A program made the position numbers and the translations under genes. Positions 24,761 to 37,545 of a DNA stretch of 64,000 nucleotides are shown piece after piece; the stretch's first letter is position 1, and the number at the start of each line of letters is the position of its first letter. The stretch comes from Pyrocephalus nanus (lineage: Eukaryota; Chordata; Aves; Passeriformes; Tyrannidae), in assembly GCA_038380795.1 (NCBI GenBank), contig CM076261.1:34621866-34685865 (forward strand), given 5' to 3'. The notes beneath the pieces are model-generated. The model was not told the DNA's origin. It was given only the letters and a program-made list of their open reading frames with translations, and searched no databases.

Positions 24761-25642
24761 GATTAAAGGGCTTAGTAAAATTAAGATTCTGGAAATTCCT
24801 CCAGTTCATAACTTTAGCATTAACAAAATTCTACCTACACATTTGATATTTGCCAGAAAAAAAAAATCTTCAGACAAGAAATTTAGACACTTACTTTCTC
24901 TCTCTTCTTTTGGAGATGAAGAGTCTGAGAAATAATTCATAAATTCTCCTTTTAACTCCAGTTCTTCAGATGTATTGATCTTCCTTGCCCTCAGGTCTTT
25001 CTTAGTGAGCAAACAACAGACACTTGACTTACTGTCTCTTCTCTTTTTTACTATGAGGTTGTTCTGAATCCCTTATGGACTCAGACCTCCTATTGATTTC
25101 AGACAGGAAATCTTCTTATAAATGGCTACACTGCTGTCCCCTAAAAGAGGTTCTGATGGGTGACTCTCACCAATAACCTGCCTAATTACATGCCTTAGCC
25201 TCTCTTTTTACAATCTGACAAGTGCACTGTCTTCCATTTGCTAGTTCTGCACTGTTTTTTTCAGTTACATTAATTTAGAATTGTTTTTATTCTTGTCTTT
25301 AGCCCTGAAATTCTAAGCTATCTACTTCATCATATATAATTCCCTGATAAACACTACCTTATTGTTGCTAATGAACACCAATCTATGAGTTTAGAGTCCT
25401 ACCTCCAGGCTTGTCAATACATCAAGCTTCCTTCTCCTTGATTTGGACCTTTGCAAGTAATACTTCTTTCCTCTTTTGGAATTTACAAATTATAAAATCA
25501 CTGTTTACTAGAGGATTAATTGATAAACAAATCACAATGATCTTTTTGATGAGAAAACTCTTTCCTGTATCTTCCTTTCATGTTGGTTTTATTGACCCAA
25601 ACTCTCTTGCAAAACAGCTATCTCATGTCATAGCAACAAGAT

Positions 25643-25786
25643 AATCATGGAACCATACCATGGTTTGGGTTAGAAGGCACCATAAGAATCATCTGGTTCC
25701 AATCCTCCTGCCATGGGGCAGGGACACCTTCCACTACCCAGGTTGCTCAGGTCCCTATCCAACTTGGCCTTGAACACTTCCAGGAG
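25643..25786 (-). mobile_element. CR1 LINE 3' end, short
   Basis: In antisense it reads AATCATGG, TGGTTTGGGTTAGAAGGCACC, ATCATCTGGTTCCAATCC, GGCAGGGACACCTTCCAC and GGCCTTGAACACTTCCAGG. This is the CR1 3' terminal region, including the relic of its tail at the left edge. It is truncated after about 140 bp, as is usual for CR1. Confidence 0.92.
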
Positions 25787-28495
25787 GAGGTCATAATCAC
25801 TTTGCAAAAGACTCTTGCCATTAGTCATGAAAAAAGCATCTTACATCATCATCACTTTAATAAAACAGCAGACTAGCAGACAGCAAAACCAAACCAGATG
25901 ATATCAGGAGTGCTTAAAACACTTTCTTTCTGCTATTTTATCTAGAAGAAGTAACAACAGGGATTGAAACTTGATGTAAAATTGAGGAAACAGTTATAGG
26001 CAGTTGAATAAGCATATAAAAAGCTGAAATACAGGAAAGTATTTACAGGAAAAATTACTTTCCAATTTCCTTTCTTCTTTCTTTTCAGAATAAGTTTTAT
26101 GGCCATTCTTAAGTAGTAGAGATGACAACCAGACCACATAAACTAATACATGGAAAGGAATGGAGAAAGCCATTTAACCGCTTCTGTCACATTCCATTTT
26201 AGGTCAAAACTTTCTTGAAAGTAATGTCTTTTAAGTAGACAAATAGATTATTTTTCCCAATACAGAATAAGAATTATTGAACTGAGGCTTTCCTAAGAAG
26301 TCTCTGACTGCATTTAAATTCATTCACATCATGAGATCATAGATGGCTGCAGGCCATCTTTGCACTGTCATATTTATTTATTTTCTTCCTTCAAATTCAC
26401 AATATTTTTAAATACTTCATCAGGCAAGAGGGAAATATATCAAGTCACAGAACAGTGTTTCTGGGAAGTTCCCATAGACTGTCTGTGGAAAGTCTTATAC
26501 AATTAGTCTAGTAGCTCTGGGGTTTTTTTTTCAGTAAGTGTTGAGCTCAGATTAGCTAGTAGGAAATTGCAAGCTTTCAATGTGAGGTTCAGGGAAGTGG
26601 GCTTCAATGCTGTAAGTAATTGAAAGAATTTAGATTAGTGAAGCACAAATCAAAAGATGAACACTGCAGGTAAAGGGAAAAATAGAAAATCCCCACAATA
26701 TTAGCTTTTCTCTGATATTTATTTTTAAAGATTTTCAATGCAAATATCTGATCTAAGTATTTATCTCATTTTTCCTTATCTATTCACATATGAAAATTAT
26801 TTTAGATATATTTCAGCATTTCTTGTATTTATTAATTAAATGAAAATAAATGAAATTATTTAGAAAAAAACACATAAACACATAGCTTTAAGAAATCAAA
26901 ACGTAATTCAGAAAATGCATAAAATTTTGCATGCAGGTTTATTGGTTTTCCTTAAAAAAAAAGAATTAAAACATTGCTTACAAAAACCTTATCATCTCAC
27001 AAAATATATTTTAAATAACAAAACTTTATTATAACTTGGATAACAAAACTATAAAATAAATTTTCTAATAATATTATATTTCAGATGAAGACCATGCATG
27101 AATCAAGACTTGACAGGGCAATCCCTTGCCTTAGGGAAAATAAACACTTGAGAATATCATGCTGTGATTTCCTGTCAGGCAAAACAAACCTCCCATGTGC
27201 TTGCTTACTCCTGACTCCACCTGTGCCAAAGTCCTGATTAACCAAGATTTGACTTGCTGCCAGAAGCAGATCTTACTATGTGAAGTAACTTACTTTCCTT
27301 AATGACCTCATGCTACCACTTAAACTCTGGCAAAACCATAATCTCTGTTCTTCAGGATCTCAGTCACATGAGTAAAGCTAATAGCCGTAGTTCAAAATTT
27401 AGTTCAAAGACTTGGAGTCAAATAAAAATTTGTGAGCTTATTAGTATTTAAACTTTGGTTACATTGTCTTGGGCATGGGCTACCTCCCCAGACACAAACC
27501 CCTTCCTTTAAGATAATGGCCAAGGAGAATTTGGTAAGAAATACTTCATTTACCTTCCATTCTATAGATGTTTTGAAATAACATGGAGATAAACATTTCT
27601 CTTTAAGGAGGTTTCTCTCAAGCTATTATGTGTTTGGGGCTCTTGACATCATCTCTGCACTACTGTAGTTTATTTTAGGATTAACATGGTGGTGTTTACA
27701 GCTCTTTCCTCCAGCACCTGATAAACAGAGACAGAAATGGTTTTGAACAAGTGGAAGGGAACAAAGAGATGTCAGGAATTAGTTTATTACTTGTTAACTT
27801 TTTCACTGTTTCCAGTGTATTGAAATCTCTTTGACCTTGTCTGATTGTTCTCTACAGGTGGCTTAGTAATATGATGTGCATCTAGAGCCTGTTATCTAGG
27901 ATTAATGTGTTGCTCTACAGTACAAATAACTGTCATGTGACACACTTTGCTGTTTTTATGATGTTACTCCCTACGGGTTACTCTGAAATGGTACAAATGA
28001 CCTTGATGTTTCAGAAAGGCCTCTCAGTGCAGGACATCACTTTCTAAGAGTCTCTGCCATAGTACTCATTGGTCATGCTGTGAAAAATCGATCTCAATTT
28101 GTACACTGCACTTTTGCTCTGACCCTAGTCTGAAAGTAGCAAAACCCCACAATCTATACTTTACTATCTTAATTAAAAAAAAACCAAAAAAACCCCAACC
28201 AAATAAGAGGGCAAAATAAAGCTGACATCATTCTGAATTTCTCTTAAAGTTATGAAAAGATAAAAGAGAGTAAAAGGAATATAATTTTGTAAGCAGTGCT
28301 TAGTTATATATACAAATAGGTCTGCAGGGAGTTTAAAGACACTTCCCATGGATTTACAGGAATACATGTCAGAGACAAAAATAGATAGAATTATAAAATT
28401 TAGCATATAATTTGAAACACAAAATATTTTTCTGTTTCTTAACCCAAACTATGTGTGTAAAAATACATACTTATGCATTGCCCGAGCCAGGGCAG
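25787..28495. other. unique AT-rich region, no gene seen
   Basis: This is unique sequence. A 77-nt exon-like segment at 26535-26611 with strong splice-site context is described in the findings. No recognisable protein domain, RNA or repeat is present. Confidence 0.45.
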
Positions 28496-28612
28496 TGTTC
28501 TAAACCAGGTGGGACAAGACCTTAAACAATCTGGTCAAGTGGGAGGTGTCCCTGCATATGGCGGGTGAGTTTGGGACTAGGTGATCTCTAAGGTCCATTC
28601 CAATACACTGAT
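28496..28612 (+). mobile_element. CR1 LINE 3' end, short
   Basis: CTGGTCAAGTGGGAGGTGTCC, CTGCATATGGCGGG, GGACTAGGTGATCTCTAAGG and CCATTCCAAT follow the CR1 3' terminal sequence in sense orientation. Only the last 110 bp or so is present, and the tail is degenerate. Confidence 0.85.
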
Positions 28613-29070
28613 AAATTCATTTTTTTTCTGTGATAATGCCTAGAAACTTTGTTCAGAATACCATTTATTGAATTTTTGTACATACACACAAGCTTACTTA
28701 TGTTCTAAACAGTAATTTGATTGCCTTCGTGCATTGCCTTTGTGTCTATGGCAGAAAAGGAAGCAAAAAAATGCTAAGAGAAGGAAAAGCATAGAAATTT
28801 TTTAATCAGCATTCTTCCCATTAATTCTACATATATATAAACACTACTTTTGGCAAGAATGAAGATACACAGTCTGCAGTGGTTTTTTTTCTACATGTGC
28901 ATGCATGCTTTTTTGTCTGTTGATGCTTCTATGATGCTCAATAATGATACATAAATGTAATAAAATAGCAGTATAAACATGGTTAAATAGTAGTGTATAA
29001 GTGTCTGTGTATTTTTCTAATAGTATCTGATGTAGACAAATGTTAGTGTTTTTACTTTAGAAACAGTACT

Positions 29071-29180
29071 AAAGGAGAAGTGATTAAATGCCATGCTCAA
29101 GGAGAAACAGTGATTCTTCCAAAAGTGGAATATGTAAAGAAGCTCAAGTGCTAATCATTGAACTGCTTTCCTATCTACCT
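29071..29180 (-). mobile_element. possible MIR-type SINE relic
   Basis: AAGGAGAAGTGATTAAATGCC, ATGCTCAAGG and the later GCTCAAGTGCTAATCATTGAA loosely follow an antisense MIR core and tail. That pattern normally reads AAGTGACTTGCCCAAGG, then a CCAGTGCTCTAACCA-type end. Divergence is high. The same bases also make a 30-codon exon-like frame, which I reject as a gene. Confidence 0.3.
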
Positions 29181-30572
29181 CCAGGTACAACTAAATGAAT
29201 GCCACTTTTTCATGGTTTTGTTTCATTCCTTTTCTGTCTTGACAACTAGTTTTAGTTGATCAGCTGTCTTTGCCACTGAAGAATGGAATTAAATGTCTCC
29301 AGTTGACAAAGAACTAACACGATCCATACAAAAATTACGTACATGAGCAGTTGGAAGAGCTACTATTAAAATTTAATTAAATTGAGATTTCACTGTAAAA
29401 AACCGCCAACAAAACAAACAAACCTTCTCAGGGAAACTCCTGTGAAGATGGAAAAACATTTTTTTTATTATTTATTTTCTATAAAGGAATTACCTCAAAA
29501 AAATCTGAACATTACAGATTTTCATTCAGATTCATAGTCATTCCCTCTCTCCCATTTTTTCTTTCCTCAAATAAATTTGGTATAAGCAAAAAGAAAACAA
29601 AATTCTCTCATTAAGTCTAGAATGATGAAGTTTACAGACTACGATCAAATTCTCCTTAAAGAAGATACGATGGGCAAGGTTATCTATTGCAGCAAGTGAA
29701 GCTATGCAGTAACATATTCTACAGCTTTATGAAGGAAACTGGTCTTGTGTATGCAATTATGAATCAAATTTACTTGTATTTTGTTTTTTGTCGTCTGAGT
29801 CAACTTTGAATCCTTTTTTCAGTAGCTAGCTGGCACTTCTAGAATGACTGACAGCAAGCAATCATTTTTTTTTTACCCTAAGATTAATTGTTTGCTAAAT
29901 ACAAATTTTAAGGTTGAACATCCCTTGTACTTAATGATCCTGGAGTTTATTGCGCCTTTCAGAGTTGATTTACCAACAGTTTAGGTTGTAAACAGTATGT
30001 AATTATTAACAAATTTATCACTTATTTTGATTTTTAAAAAAAGATTTTTCTTTTTGAGCAAATTTTTTAATTGTCATTTTTTGATTGTACCACGGAGCCA
30101 AATGATTAACTAGTATTAGTTGTGACCCAAATAGACTAGAGTCACAACCATCACTTTTTATGCTTCAATTTCACTGACTGCAAAGTGAAGTCAATGACAC
30201 TGACCTATTCTGCAAAGTGCTTTGATGAGAATGATGTTTATATGCAAGTAGTTATGGTAATCAATTGAACAAAAGTGTGAGTTAGATGTGCTGATGAGCA
30301 GAAACTGAATGCAGACTTCACCAGAATTACAACAATCCCTAATTTGCAGCAATTTAAGGAAACTAATATCAGAGAGGAAATTTTTATTCATACTCATATA
30401 TACATAGTTTCTGCCTGCATTTCTGTGCAGCTTCTTAGATTATTGACTGACACTGGCGTTTTGCAACAGCCATCAGCATCCTGACGTCTTTGTCAAGAAG
30501 AATCTGGTGTTCATGGTAGAAGTTTCTTCCTTATTAATACTGTGGTATACTTGCATTTATTTTTCATGTTTC

Positions 30573-30850
30573 CTCCGTACGCCCCACTGCCCTCCCCAGG
30601 CAGCCAGAGCATTGTAGCCAGCACTCGCTGGCTGTCCCCACCCTAGGCACACCCAAGGCTGGTGGTTGTTACTCTGTGGCTACTTCTGCATTTAGGGCAG
30701 ATGGTATCACACAGCCCCAGATCACCTCAGTGGGCTGAGAGCCCCTCACACCCAGGCAGTCAGGACAGCCAGTGCCACCAGGACCACGCTGCCCCCACCA
30801 GCATCAGACACCCTGCTCCTTGAGCAATGTGGGGTCAGGGGCTTTATCAG
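30573..30850. other. GC-rich patch in AT-rich DNA
   Basis: Sequence from CCTCCGTACGCCCCACTGCCC to GTGGGGTCAGGGGCT is clearly richer in G+C than both flanks, with CCCCACC, CAGGCAGCCAG and CCCCACCAGC runs but few CpG pairs. I see no long open frame and recognise no family. It could be a decayed GC-rich LTR body or an unrelated regulatory segment. Confidence 0.4.
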
Positions 30851-32939
30851 TGAAAAACTGGCTTATTTTCCTTTTCATTTCTTCTTTAAAGTTGAAGGGA
30901 TAAGGGAAAGCCTGTCAATATATGGCAGTTCTACAAATAAAGATAACTAATTCTTTAGTTTTCCTATTCGCACCTCTGCTTTCTCAGAATTGGGTATCAG
31001 CCAAAGGAGATATGCTGCCTTCTTCACTGAACAGCTCTTGTAGCCAGTTATCCAATGATTACAGCCATCTGAGCCCCTGGTGCACCACCATAACTGTAAA
31101 TAAATATTCTAAACCCCATCACACTCATAAATGATACAGCTAGGATACTGCTGTGCATTGGCAGTGTTTTAGTTATCCACAGTGGCAGGACCACTATCGT
31201 TCTGAATTTGTGTGACAGATGAGCTTTGCCAGAAATGCCAAGGACTCTATTAAGCTAGGTTGTTAATCAAGGACACAGATAGTGTTCCTATTACTCTGGT
31301 TAGTGTTAATAATGCCTGCAGTAGTCCAATAACATAATTCCAGCATTATCTCTTTACATGTTTGGCTCTAGGTAATTTATGGGTGGTACCAAGTGATATA
31401 TCTCATAGCTATAAATTGGTAACTATGCATAGAAAGTTTCTTAGCAACATCTATGAAGCGACTTCATAGTATACTGTGATTTAAGACAGAACCTTCATTA
31501 AAGTCTGCTGCTTTACAACTAGAATCTTTTTTGTGCAATCAATACATTACCACCTAAAAGCAGCCTCACGTAAGAGTCTGAGTTATTTACCACTTACCAG
31601 ATTTTTTTCTGTCTTTTCTCAATAAAGTGAGTCACAGATATAAGAGACACAATCCCATGGAGCAGAGTCTGATGGCCTTACATACTCCTTTTTGCTCTGC
31701 CTCAAATTTAAAATTGCCTGAGCTTGTCCCAGTTTACCTGGTCTCCTGGGAATGGCTTCTAGGAAAAGGCCTTTACTGAAAAGCTCTCGACTTTTCTTCC
31801 CCTTCCTCCCCTGGGCACTATGTCAAATTTAATCCCAATAAACCTCCTGTGTTGGAGGGAGCTGAAGAATGCCATTAAGACTAAGCATAAGGAAGCTTTA
31901 TATACCCAACAAAGGTAACCTTGAAGCCCTTTTGGGCTAAAAGAAAAGTTCAAAGGAGTTTTCATGGGCTCTGATTGGCTTTTTTGTCTTCAAATGGGGG
32001 CTGGCATCACCTTCCCTTCAAACCTTTATAACTTTCTCAAGTGCTACACTTACATCTGTACATGAGCTATTACTTCTTCTTTATACTTTGTGATGGATAT
32101 AGCCTACACTGTTAATGTTTTATCATTACCAGAGATAGTTAATTTAACCTAAAGATGCTTGCACAAAGTACGATTTGGTTTGAACTTTCCCCCATTTCCC
32201 AGATGCTCCAAACATAACTTCTAGATGCAGAGGGAGGTGCATGTAAGCCTCAAGGAGACATTGCTGTGACCTTAGCACCTATCTGAACTGCTCATTTCAG
32301 TCTGGCTACAGCTGACTGCTTGAAGTGCTCACTCAGGAGTTGCCCACTTTGAGATGCTGTCTTTTCCAAGCTTCTCACAGACCAAGCCATGCTTCAATCT
32401 GCACACAGACCTTGCTGTGTAAATACAAAAATGCCGGAAAGCTATCCATTCACTGCACATGGGGATATAAGTGATTAGTTGTAGGTCCTAGCATATTAGA
32501 GGAGAGGGCTGCAGCACAAGTGGCATAATGCTACTATCTAAGCTAAGATCTGCAAAGCTAAGTCAGTGCCAGTAGAGCAAGATCTTTTATAACCTCATTT
32601 TAATGTTTATTTGTCATATGAATGCTCTTCAATATTAAAAGAAAGTTAAAGTTAAGAACCAGTGTAACCTATGGAGGGAAATTACAAATTCACATGACCC
32701 TAAGCAAACATTGTAAGAGCTACTTTTGAGGACTGCAAAAATCAGATTTTTCAAGACAGACTTCTTAAACCTTCCTTCTGGGAAAAACAAATGTATTTAT
32801 TAGTTGTTGCAAAAAATGGCTCTAAATATTAAAAGGAATTCTAGGGAAAAAAAAAGAGTAGATAAAGAACCCACCAAATTATTTTAATCCCAAATGTAGT
32901 CATTTGACCAAGACTGTGGCGTTTTTTTTTTGTTTAGGG

Positions 32940-33240
32940 AAGGGGTCATTAAATGAGTCTGATAATGATGGCTAAAAACACTAATCCTGATATGGTCTAT
33001 TCTGCCATGTGGACAAAGCAGGTGTTTGCCAAGGGCAGAAAACAATATGGGGCAAGAAAATCTTTAATAGCTTTAATATGCATGAGTAAGTGTGGGCCAG
33101 GTGGGTCAGCAAAACCTTTAAACATACCCATGGCAGCAAAAGACTCTGGGCTAACAAAATGCAGTATTTCTAGTCTGAAATGTATTGCTGCATTATGTCC
33201 ATATCTAACACATAAGTGTTTGCTGTCATGATGAGTCAAA
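32940..33240. other. possible conserved noncoding block
   Basis: About 290 bp is free of simple repeats and open in one frame on each strand (32953-33231 plus, 32997-33239 minus). It is more evenly composed than its flanks, with motifs such as TGCTGCATTATG and GGCAGCAAAAGACTC. Neither translation shows a known domain. Double-stranded openness and even composition are common in conserved noncoding elements, but conservation cannot be judged from one sequence. Confidence 0.25.
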
Positions 33241-34060
33241 GTGTTAAAATGCTGGTTTCAAATGGGGTCTTGAACGTTCCAGTGACACCAATCCCAGCCA
33301 TGACAACTTCATCATATCAAAAGAAGCCTAAAGAATATAAGTTCCATGCAAATCATATGCAGAAAAATATCAAACATTATGTTTTATAATGCACTGAGTA
33401 TTATTTTTCTATAGAAAAAATGATATTTCTTCTCAGAACAGATTGTTTAATGCATTTCCATAATTGACTAAGCACACAGTGATGTTATTTATTGACAGCT
33501 AAAATATTTTTAAGTGTTCCCTTTTTTCCCTTTTTTCCTGCTTTTGCTACGGCATATTTGTAGGAATGTTCAAAAATATCATGAAAGGACCATGTTCTTA
33601 GTCTATCCGCTCCTTTTGCAAAAAAAGTTTATGTTCTCTTTTCCAAATCTAATTATTGAATAATCAACTTGGGAACAAGAGGCAGATTTTGTACCAGTTA
33701 ACTGTTGCAAAGTAGGATTCCTTTAGAAGACCACAGAGTTATTTCCATTACGAAAGAAAAGCTGTTCATCATATAAAAATGGCTGGAGAAAAACAGCCTC
33801 TCTCTTAATTAAACACTTCCAAAATAATTTAATACAGCTAGAATGAAATGACTAATGACACACAAGTCATTTCTTTTCATATGGAGAAAAGCCTCATCTA
33901 CCCAGTCAACAATATAGTAGCTATTTCCTAACACAGAAAGGGATAAGTTACTTACTTCCTGTCAAAATGTGGCTCAGTATGCCTGAAAAGAAGAAAAATA
34001 GAATTCCATGTAGGTGCTAACAATGATCATTAACAGCTCCTGTGCAGGGAAATAAATTGA

Positions 34061-34080
34061 TTTTTTTTTTTGGGGGGGGG
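34061..34080. repeat. homopolymer junction T11-G9
   Basis: Eleven T bases are followed directly by nine G bases. This is seen directly. Confidence 0.9.
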
Positions 34081-34571
34081 AGTATAATAATACTGTATGT
34101 CCTTTATAGTCACCTCTCTCCTGCACTTACAAAGGCTGAATGGATTTTATTTCAAAACAGAAATGGGAGTAGACAAAAAGAAACTATTCCCTCATTCTTA
34201 TTTCTTTTCTATCACTGAAATCTTATTCCTGCCTTGATTTTGATACCCTTTGCCAACTTGTTACAGAATTTCTTACTGTTCTATATGAGCAGCAAAAACT
34301 GTAATAGAATGAAAGGCAAAGCTGAATCTAAAACATATCATAAAGGATCTTACAGGGACATGGGAAGCAGGAAACGGCAGTGATACAAATATTGAGTCAC
34401 CTCAAAAGTGAGACCATTTGCAATTCAAGAAAACAATATAAAACAAAACATTTAGATTTCCTACGGGGATCCAGATGGGACTCACTAACTGTGGAGATTG
34501 GTGACAGTGAAACTAGGTAGACAAAACTGACCTGCAAATGTGCTTTCAGAGGCAAACAGCTTCCTAAGGTT

Positions 34572-34652
34572 TAAAAAACAAAACAAAACAAAACAAAAAA
34601 TAATAAAACAAAACCAAAACCAAACCAAAACAAAACAAAAACCCACAAAAAC
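34572..34652. repeat. low-complexity A/C tract
   Basis: About 80 bases of AAAAC and AAAACC units with a single AATAAT interruption and no G. The open frames on both strands here are artefacts of it. Confidence 0.88.
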
Positions 34653-35594
34653 AAGCACACCACGAAACAGAAACTTTCCCCACACACATGTACTGCATCC
34701 AAATCAACATAAATTAGACAAAGCTTATTTGTGAAGCTTTTTCATGCTTTTATTCTTTACCTGCTACTGGCTAGCTTAAGGACATGTGTGATCATCAGTG
34801 GGATGCTAACACTCTAGAAAATATATATGATGGCATGTCCAGAAGAGAAAGATTGCTTGTGAAGGACTGAATATACCTGAACCAGACAAGATTGTTGCCA
34901 TATAATAATTTCAAACACACCACTAAGTCCATGATTAGGATTGTTAGATTAAACCAAAGGGAACTATTATGTTATGAGGTCCAAATCTATTTTAAAATCT
35001 AAGCCTTGGAATGCAGAATTAATGGTATTCAGACAGTACTTGCAAGGGTTGCCAGTTTCCCCACACAAGTAATGAGTGCTCCCCTTCTCTGCTTGGTAAA
35101 AAGTATTTCAGAGTCTGTTTATATATTTTTTTGAGGTGAAAATAGCTACAACTTGTGGTCTGGCCATGGAGCACAATCCAACTCAAGCAGGTGAGCTGTG
35201 ATGTGAGCATTCTCAGCTGTTACCTAGAAGAGGTGAAATTTAAATAATTCTTCAATCTCTCAATTGAGAGCAGGAAATAAGAATTTACACCTAGATTGTA
35301 AGAAATAACAATCATTCAGTGTACTATCCTCCTAAGAGTTCTAATGTGTGGTTATTTGTGCAAAAAAGGGCTGACTGGTTTGTTTCCTCCAAAACCCACA
35401 ACAATGTTCCTACTGAATACCCAACTAGGTCTTGTTGAAATGAATGTGCAACTAGTCTATGTCACCCTATAGCAGCAGTGTTCTGTCCTTCAAATATAAA
35501 TTAATCTCAGGGTAGACAACTCCAGCTATACCAGAAATAAAATATCAGAATTACTTATAGAGATCCAAGGAACAGTGTACTAAAACTAATGGGG

Positions 35595-35687
35595 AAAAAA
35601 AAACACCAAAAACAAAAACAAACAACAAAACCAAAAACAAAATAAACAAAAAAACCAAACAAACCAACAAATAAAACAAAACAAAAG
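35595..35687. repeat. low-complexity A/C tract
   Basis: About 90 bases of AAAAC, CAAAC and AACC units without G. Confidence 0.88.
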
Positions 35688-37437
35688 GTCTTTCACTTTA
35701 TTTCTTCTTCTTATCAGAGATTGACTACATTACACACCTTGAGCTGTGACAAATTTTATTTTGTGTCCTATTAATAGGTACAAGCTCCAATCAAAGACTA
35801 ACACCATGCTGTGTCAGTACAGCTCCGACAAGCAATACTTTTTCTTAAATAGCTAGGTCAGGAAAACTAGGTCAGAGTTTTCTTTTCCCCAGCCTCCACC
35901 TTGTACCACTCTGAAAAACCCTTTTCCCCTATTGGAAAGCCCTTTTGCTTTTAGTGGAGATTCAACCAAGTGAGAAGTTTCCCAAGGTTGAAAGAAAGTG
36001 GAAATGTGAACAAGCAGCTGAAAGGAATAGAATACGCACACAAAAAGAGGTCATGGAGGCAGGACCAGTGGTCGAAGGGGGCCACACTGAGGCAAAGGAG
36101 AAAGGAGCAATCCGTACCATGATGAAGGAATCTATGGTGGTGGAAGATCCTGGTTAAGAATAATTAATTTAGAACAGTGGATTCTGACAATCATGAGTTC
36201 ATCCTGTTCCATAGTTTCCATTCCCATTGAAGCTACCTGTGCATAGCACGGTTCAGGGTGGTAAGTATTGTTTTCAAATTTTTAAAGAGCATCCACTGTT
36301 TCACCAATTGTCAAAATACAACTCAAGTACTATCCTACTTAAGGCTTCTGTAAATTTTAACTGGCTAGTAGCCATGATGTACCTAAGTATTGCCTGGCAT
36401 GATTATGCTAAAGTTGATGATGAATAATACCTGACAGATTGTTTAGAAAATTTGACTTTGTTGCTTGTGGGTTCCCAGATACATCCCATGTTAGTACCTG
36501 CATTTGATAAATACAGTTGTTGATTGTAATCAGAGTTGTGATAAGCTCTTTTTGATGCTATCATTTCTATAATTGACTGTTTATTCTAGAGAAATTGATT
36601 GATTATTCTAGTCATATCCCATTCACCTTCCTTCCTAGCTGAGAATAATGTTTGGAAAGATACTTATAAATCAATTTGATATAAATAATGCCTTACTCTT
36701 GTCTAAGCATGCCCAATTTCAGTTAACTCATGCATAATGAACATTTCCATCTGACCAAGTCATAAGAGTGTGTACTGGAATATCCAAACTGCAGGTAATC
36801 AAGGGAGTTGCTGTGTAACCAGAAATTTTCACCTGTATTTAAATTAGGTACTAGATTTCAGGAGATACAATAATACACCCAGTTCTTACTACTAAATATT
36901 ATGCGGACCAGACAATAAGTATTCTTCAGCCTTTAGAAGACCACAGTTTCAGATTTTTTTTGTTTAATAATAGTGCATGTTTAAACATGAATCACTGTGA
37001 AAAAAATACAGAGAACATATTAAAAAATCAAGTTAAGGAAAGTTTTTTCCTTATGTTTCTGTCCTTTCTTGAGTATTGGTGAAATACCAAGTAACGAGCA
37101 ATTTAAATGTACATGGAGTGTTTTAGTATAGTAGGAAACGGTAAGACAGAAAGCATATGTTCTAGAAAATGGACAGAAAGCATATGTTTCATAATATTAA
37201 CAGAAATAATTTTCAGTATGAATATCAGCATGATTAAGGTTTCTGTTTATACAAGAAACATGATCACATGAATGTGTCATTTCTGTGCTCTTGCTGAGAT
37301 ACTACAGCACTTTTCAGTTAAAGTAATCAATACCTGGCAGGAAATGGCAACACTTTAAAAAACATTAATCAGAGGCTAGATAAACAAAATGAGCTTTACA
37401 GGAAATCATACTCATATAATATTTTGAAAAGGCTTGA

Positions 37438-37545
37438 AGATGTGGCACTTAGGGACATGGTTTAGTGGTAGACTTGTTATATAGCTTAAGGATTGGACTC
37501 AATGATCTTACAGGTCTTTTCTGACCTAAACAATTCTATGATTCC
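37438..37545 (+). mobile_element. CR1 LINE 3' end, short
   Basis: GTGGCACTTAGGGACATGG, TTTAGTGGTAGACTTG, GGATTGGACTCAATGATCTT, CAGGTCTTTTCTGACCTAAA and the tail ATTCTATGATTCC mark a CR1 3' end in sense orientation. The GGACATGGTTTAGTGG segment sets it apart from the CR1 copies at 1.0 and 56.6 kb, so it belongs to another CR1 subfamily. Confidence 0.92.

Larger units (their letters stand above)
21498..25642. other. long unique AT-rich region, no gene seen
   Basis: About 4.1 kb of unique DNA with a (TTTG)n run at 21826-21854 and a purine tract at 24720-24760. An 82-nt exon-like segment at 22718-22799 has a strong acceptor but a weak donor. No domain is recognisable. Confidence 0.45.
28613..37437. 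other. long unique region, no gene seen
   Basis: About 8.8 kb with no defensible gene. A possible SINE relic, a GC-rich patch, a possible conserved block, homopolymer junctions and two A/C tracts are listed separately. The segment 31600-32040 is more GC-balanced than its flanks, with CCAATAAACC and a TATATACCC motif, but I cannot assign it to a repeat family. Confidence 0.4.

Noticed and set aside
29059..29152. Exon-like 30-codon frame with acceptor TTTTTACTTTAG and a stop
   Set aside because: The same bases follow, in order, an antisense MIR-type SINE pattern, which explains the protein-like look without a gene.
33000..33231. Protein-coding gene on either strand at 33 kb
   Set aside because: Neither translation shows a domain, and openness on both strands argues against a simple coding exon; kept only as a possible conserved block.
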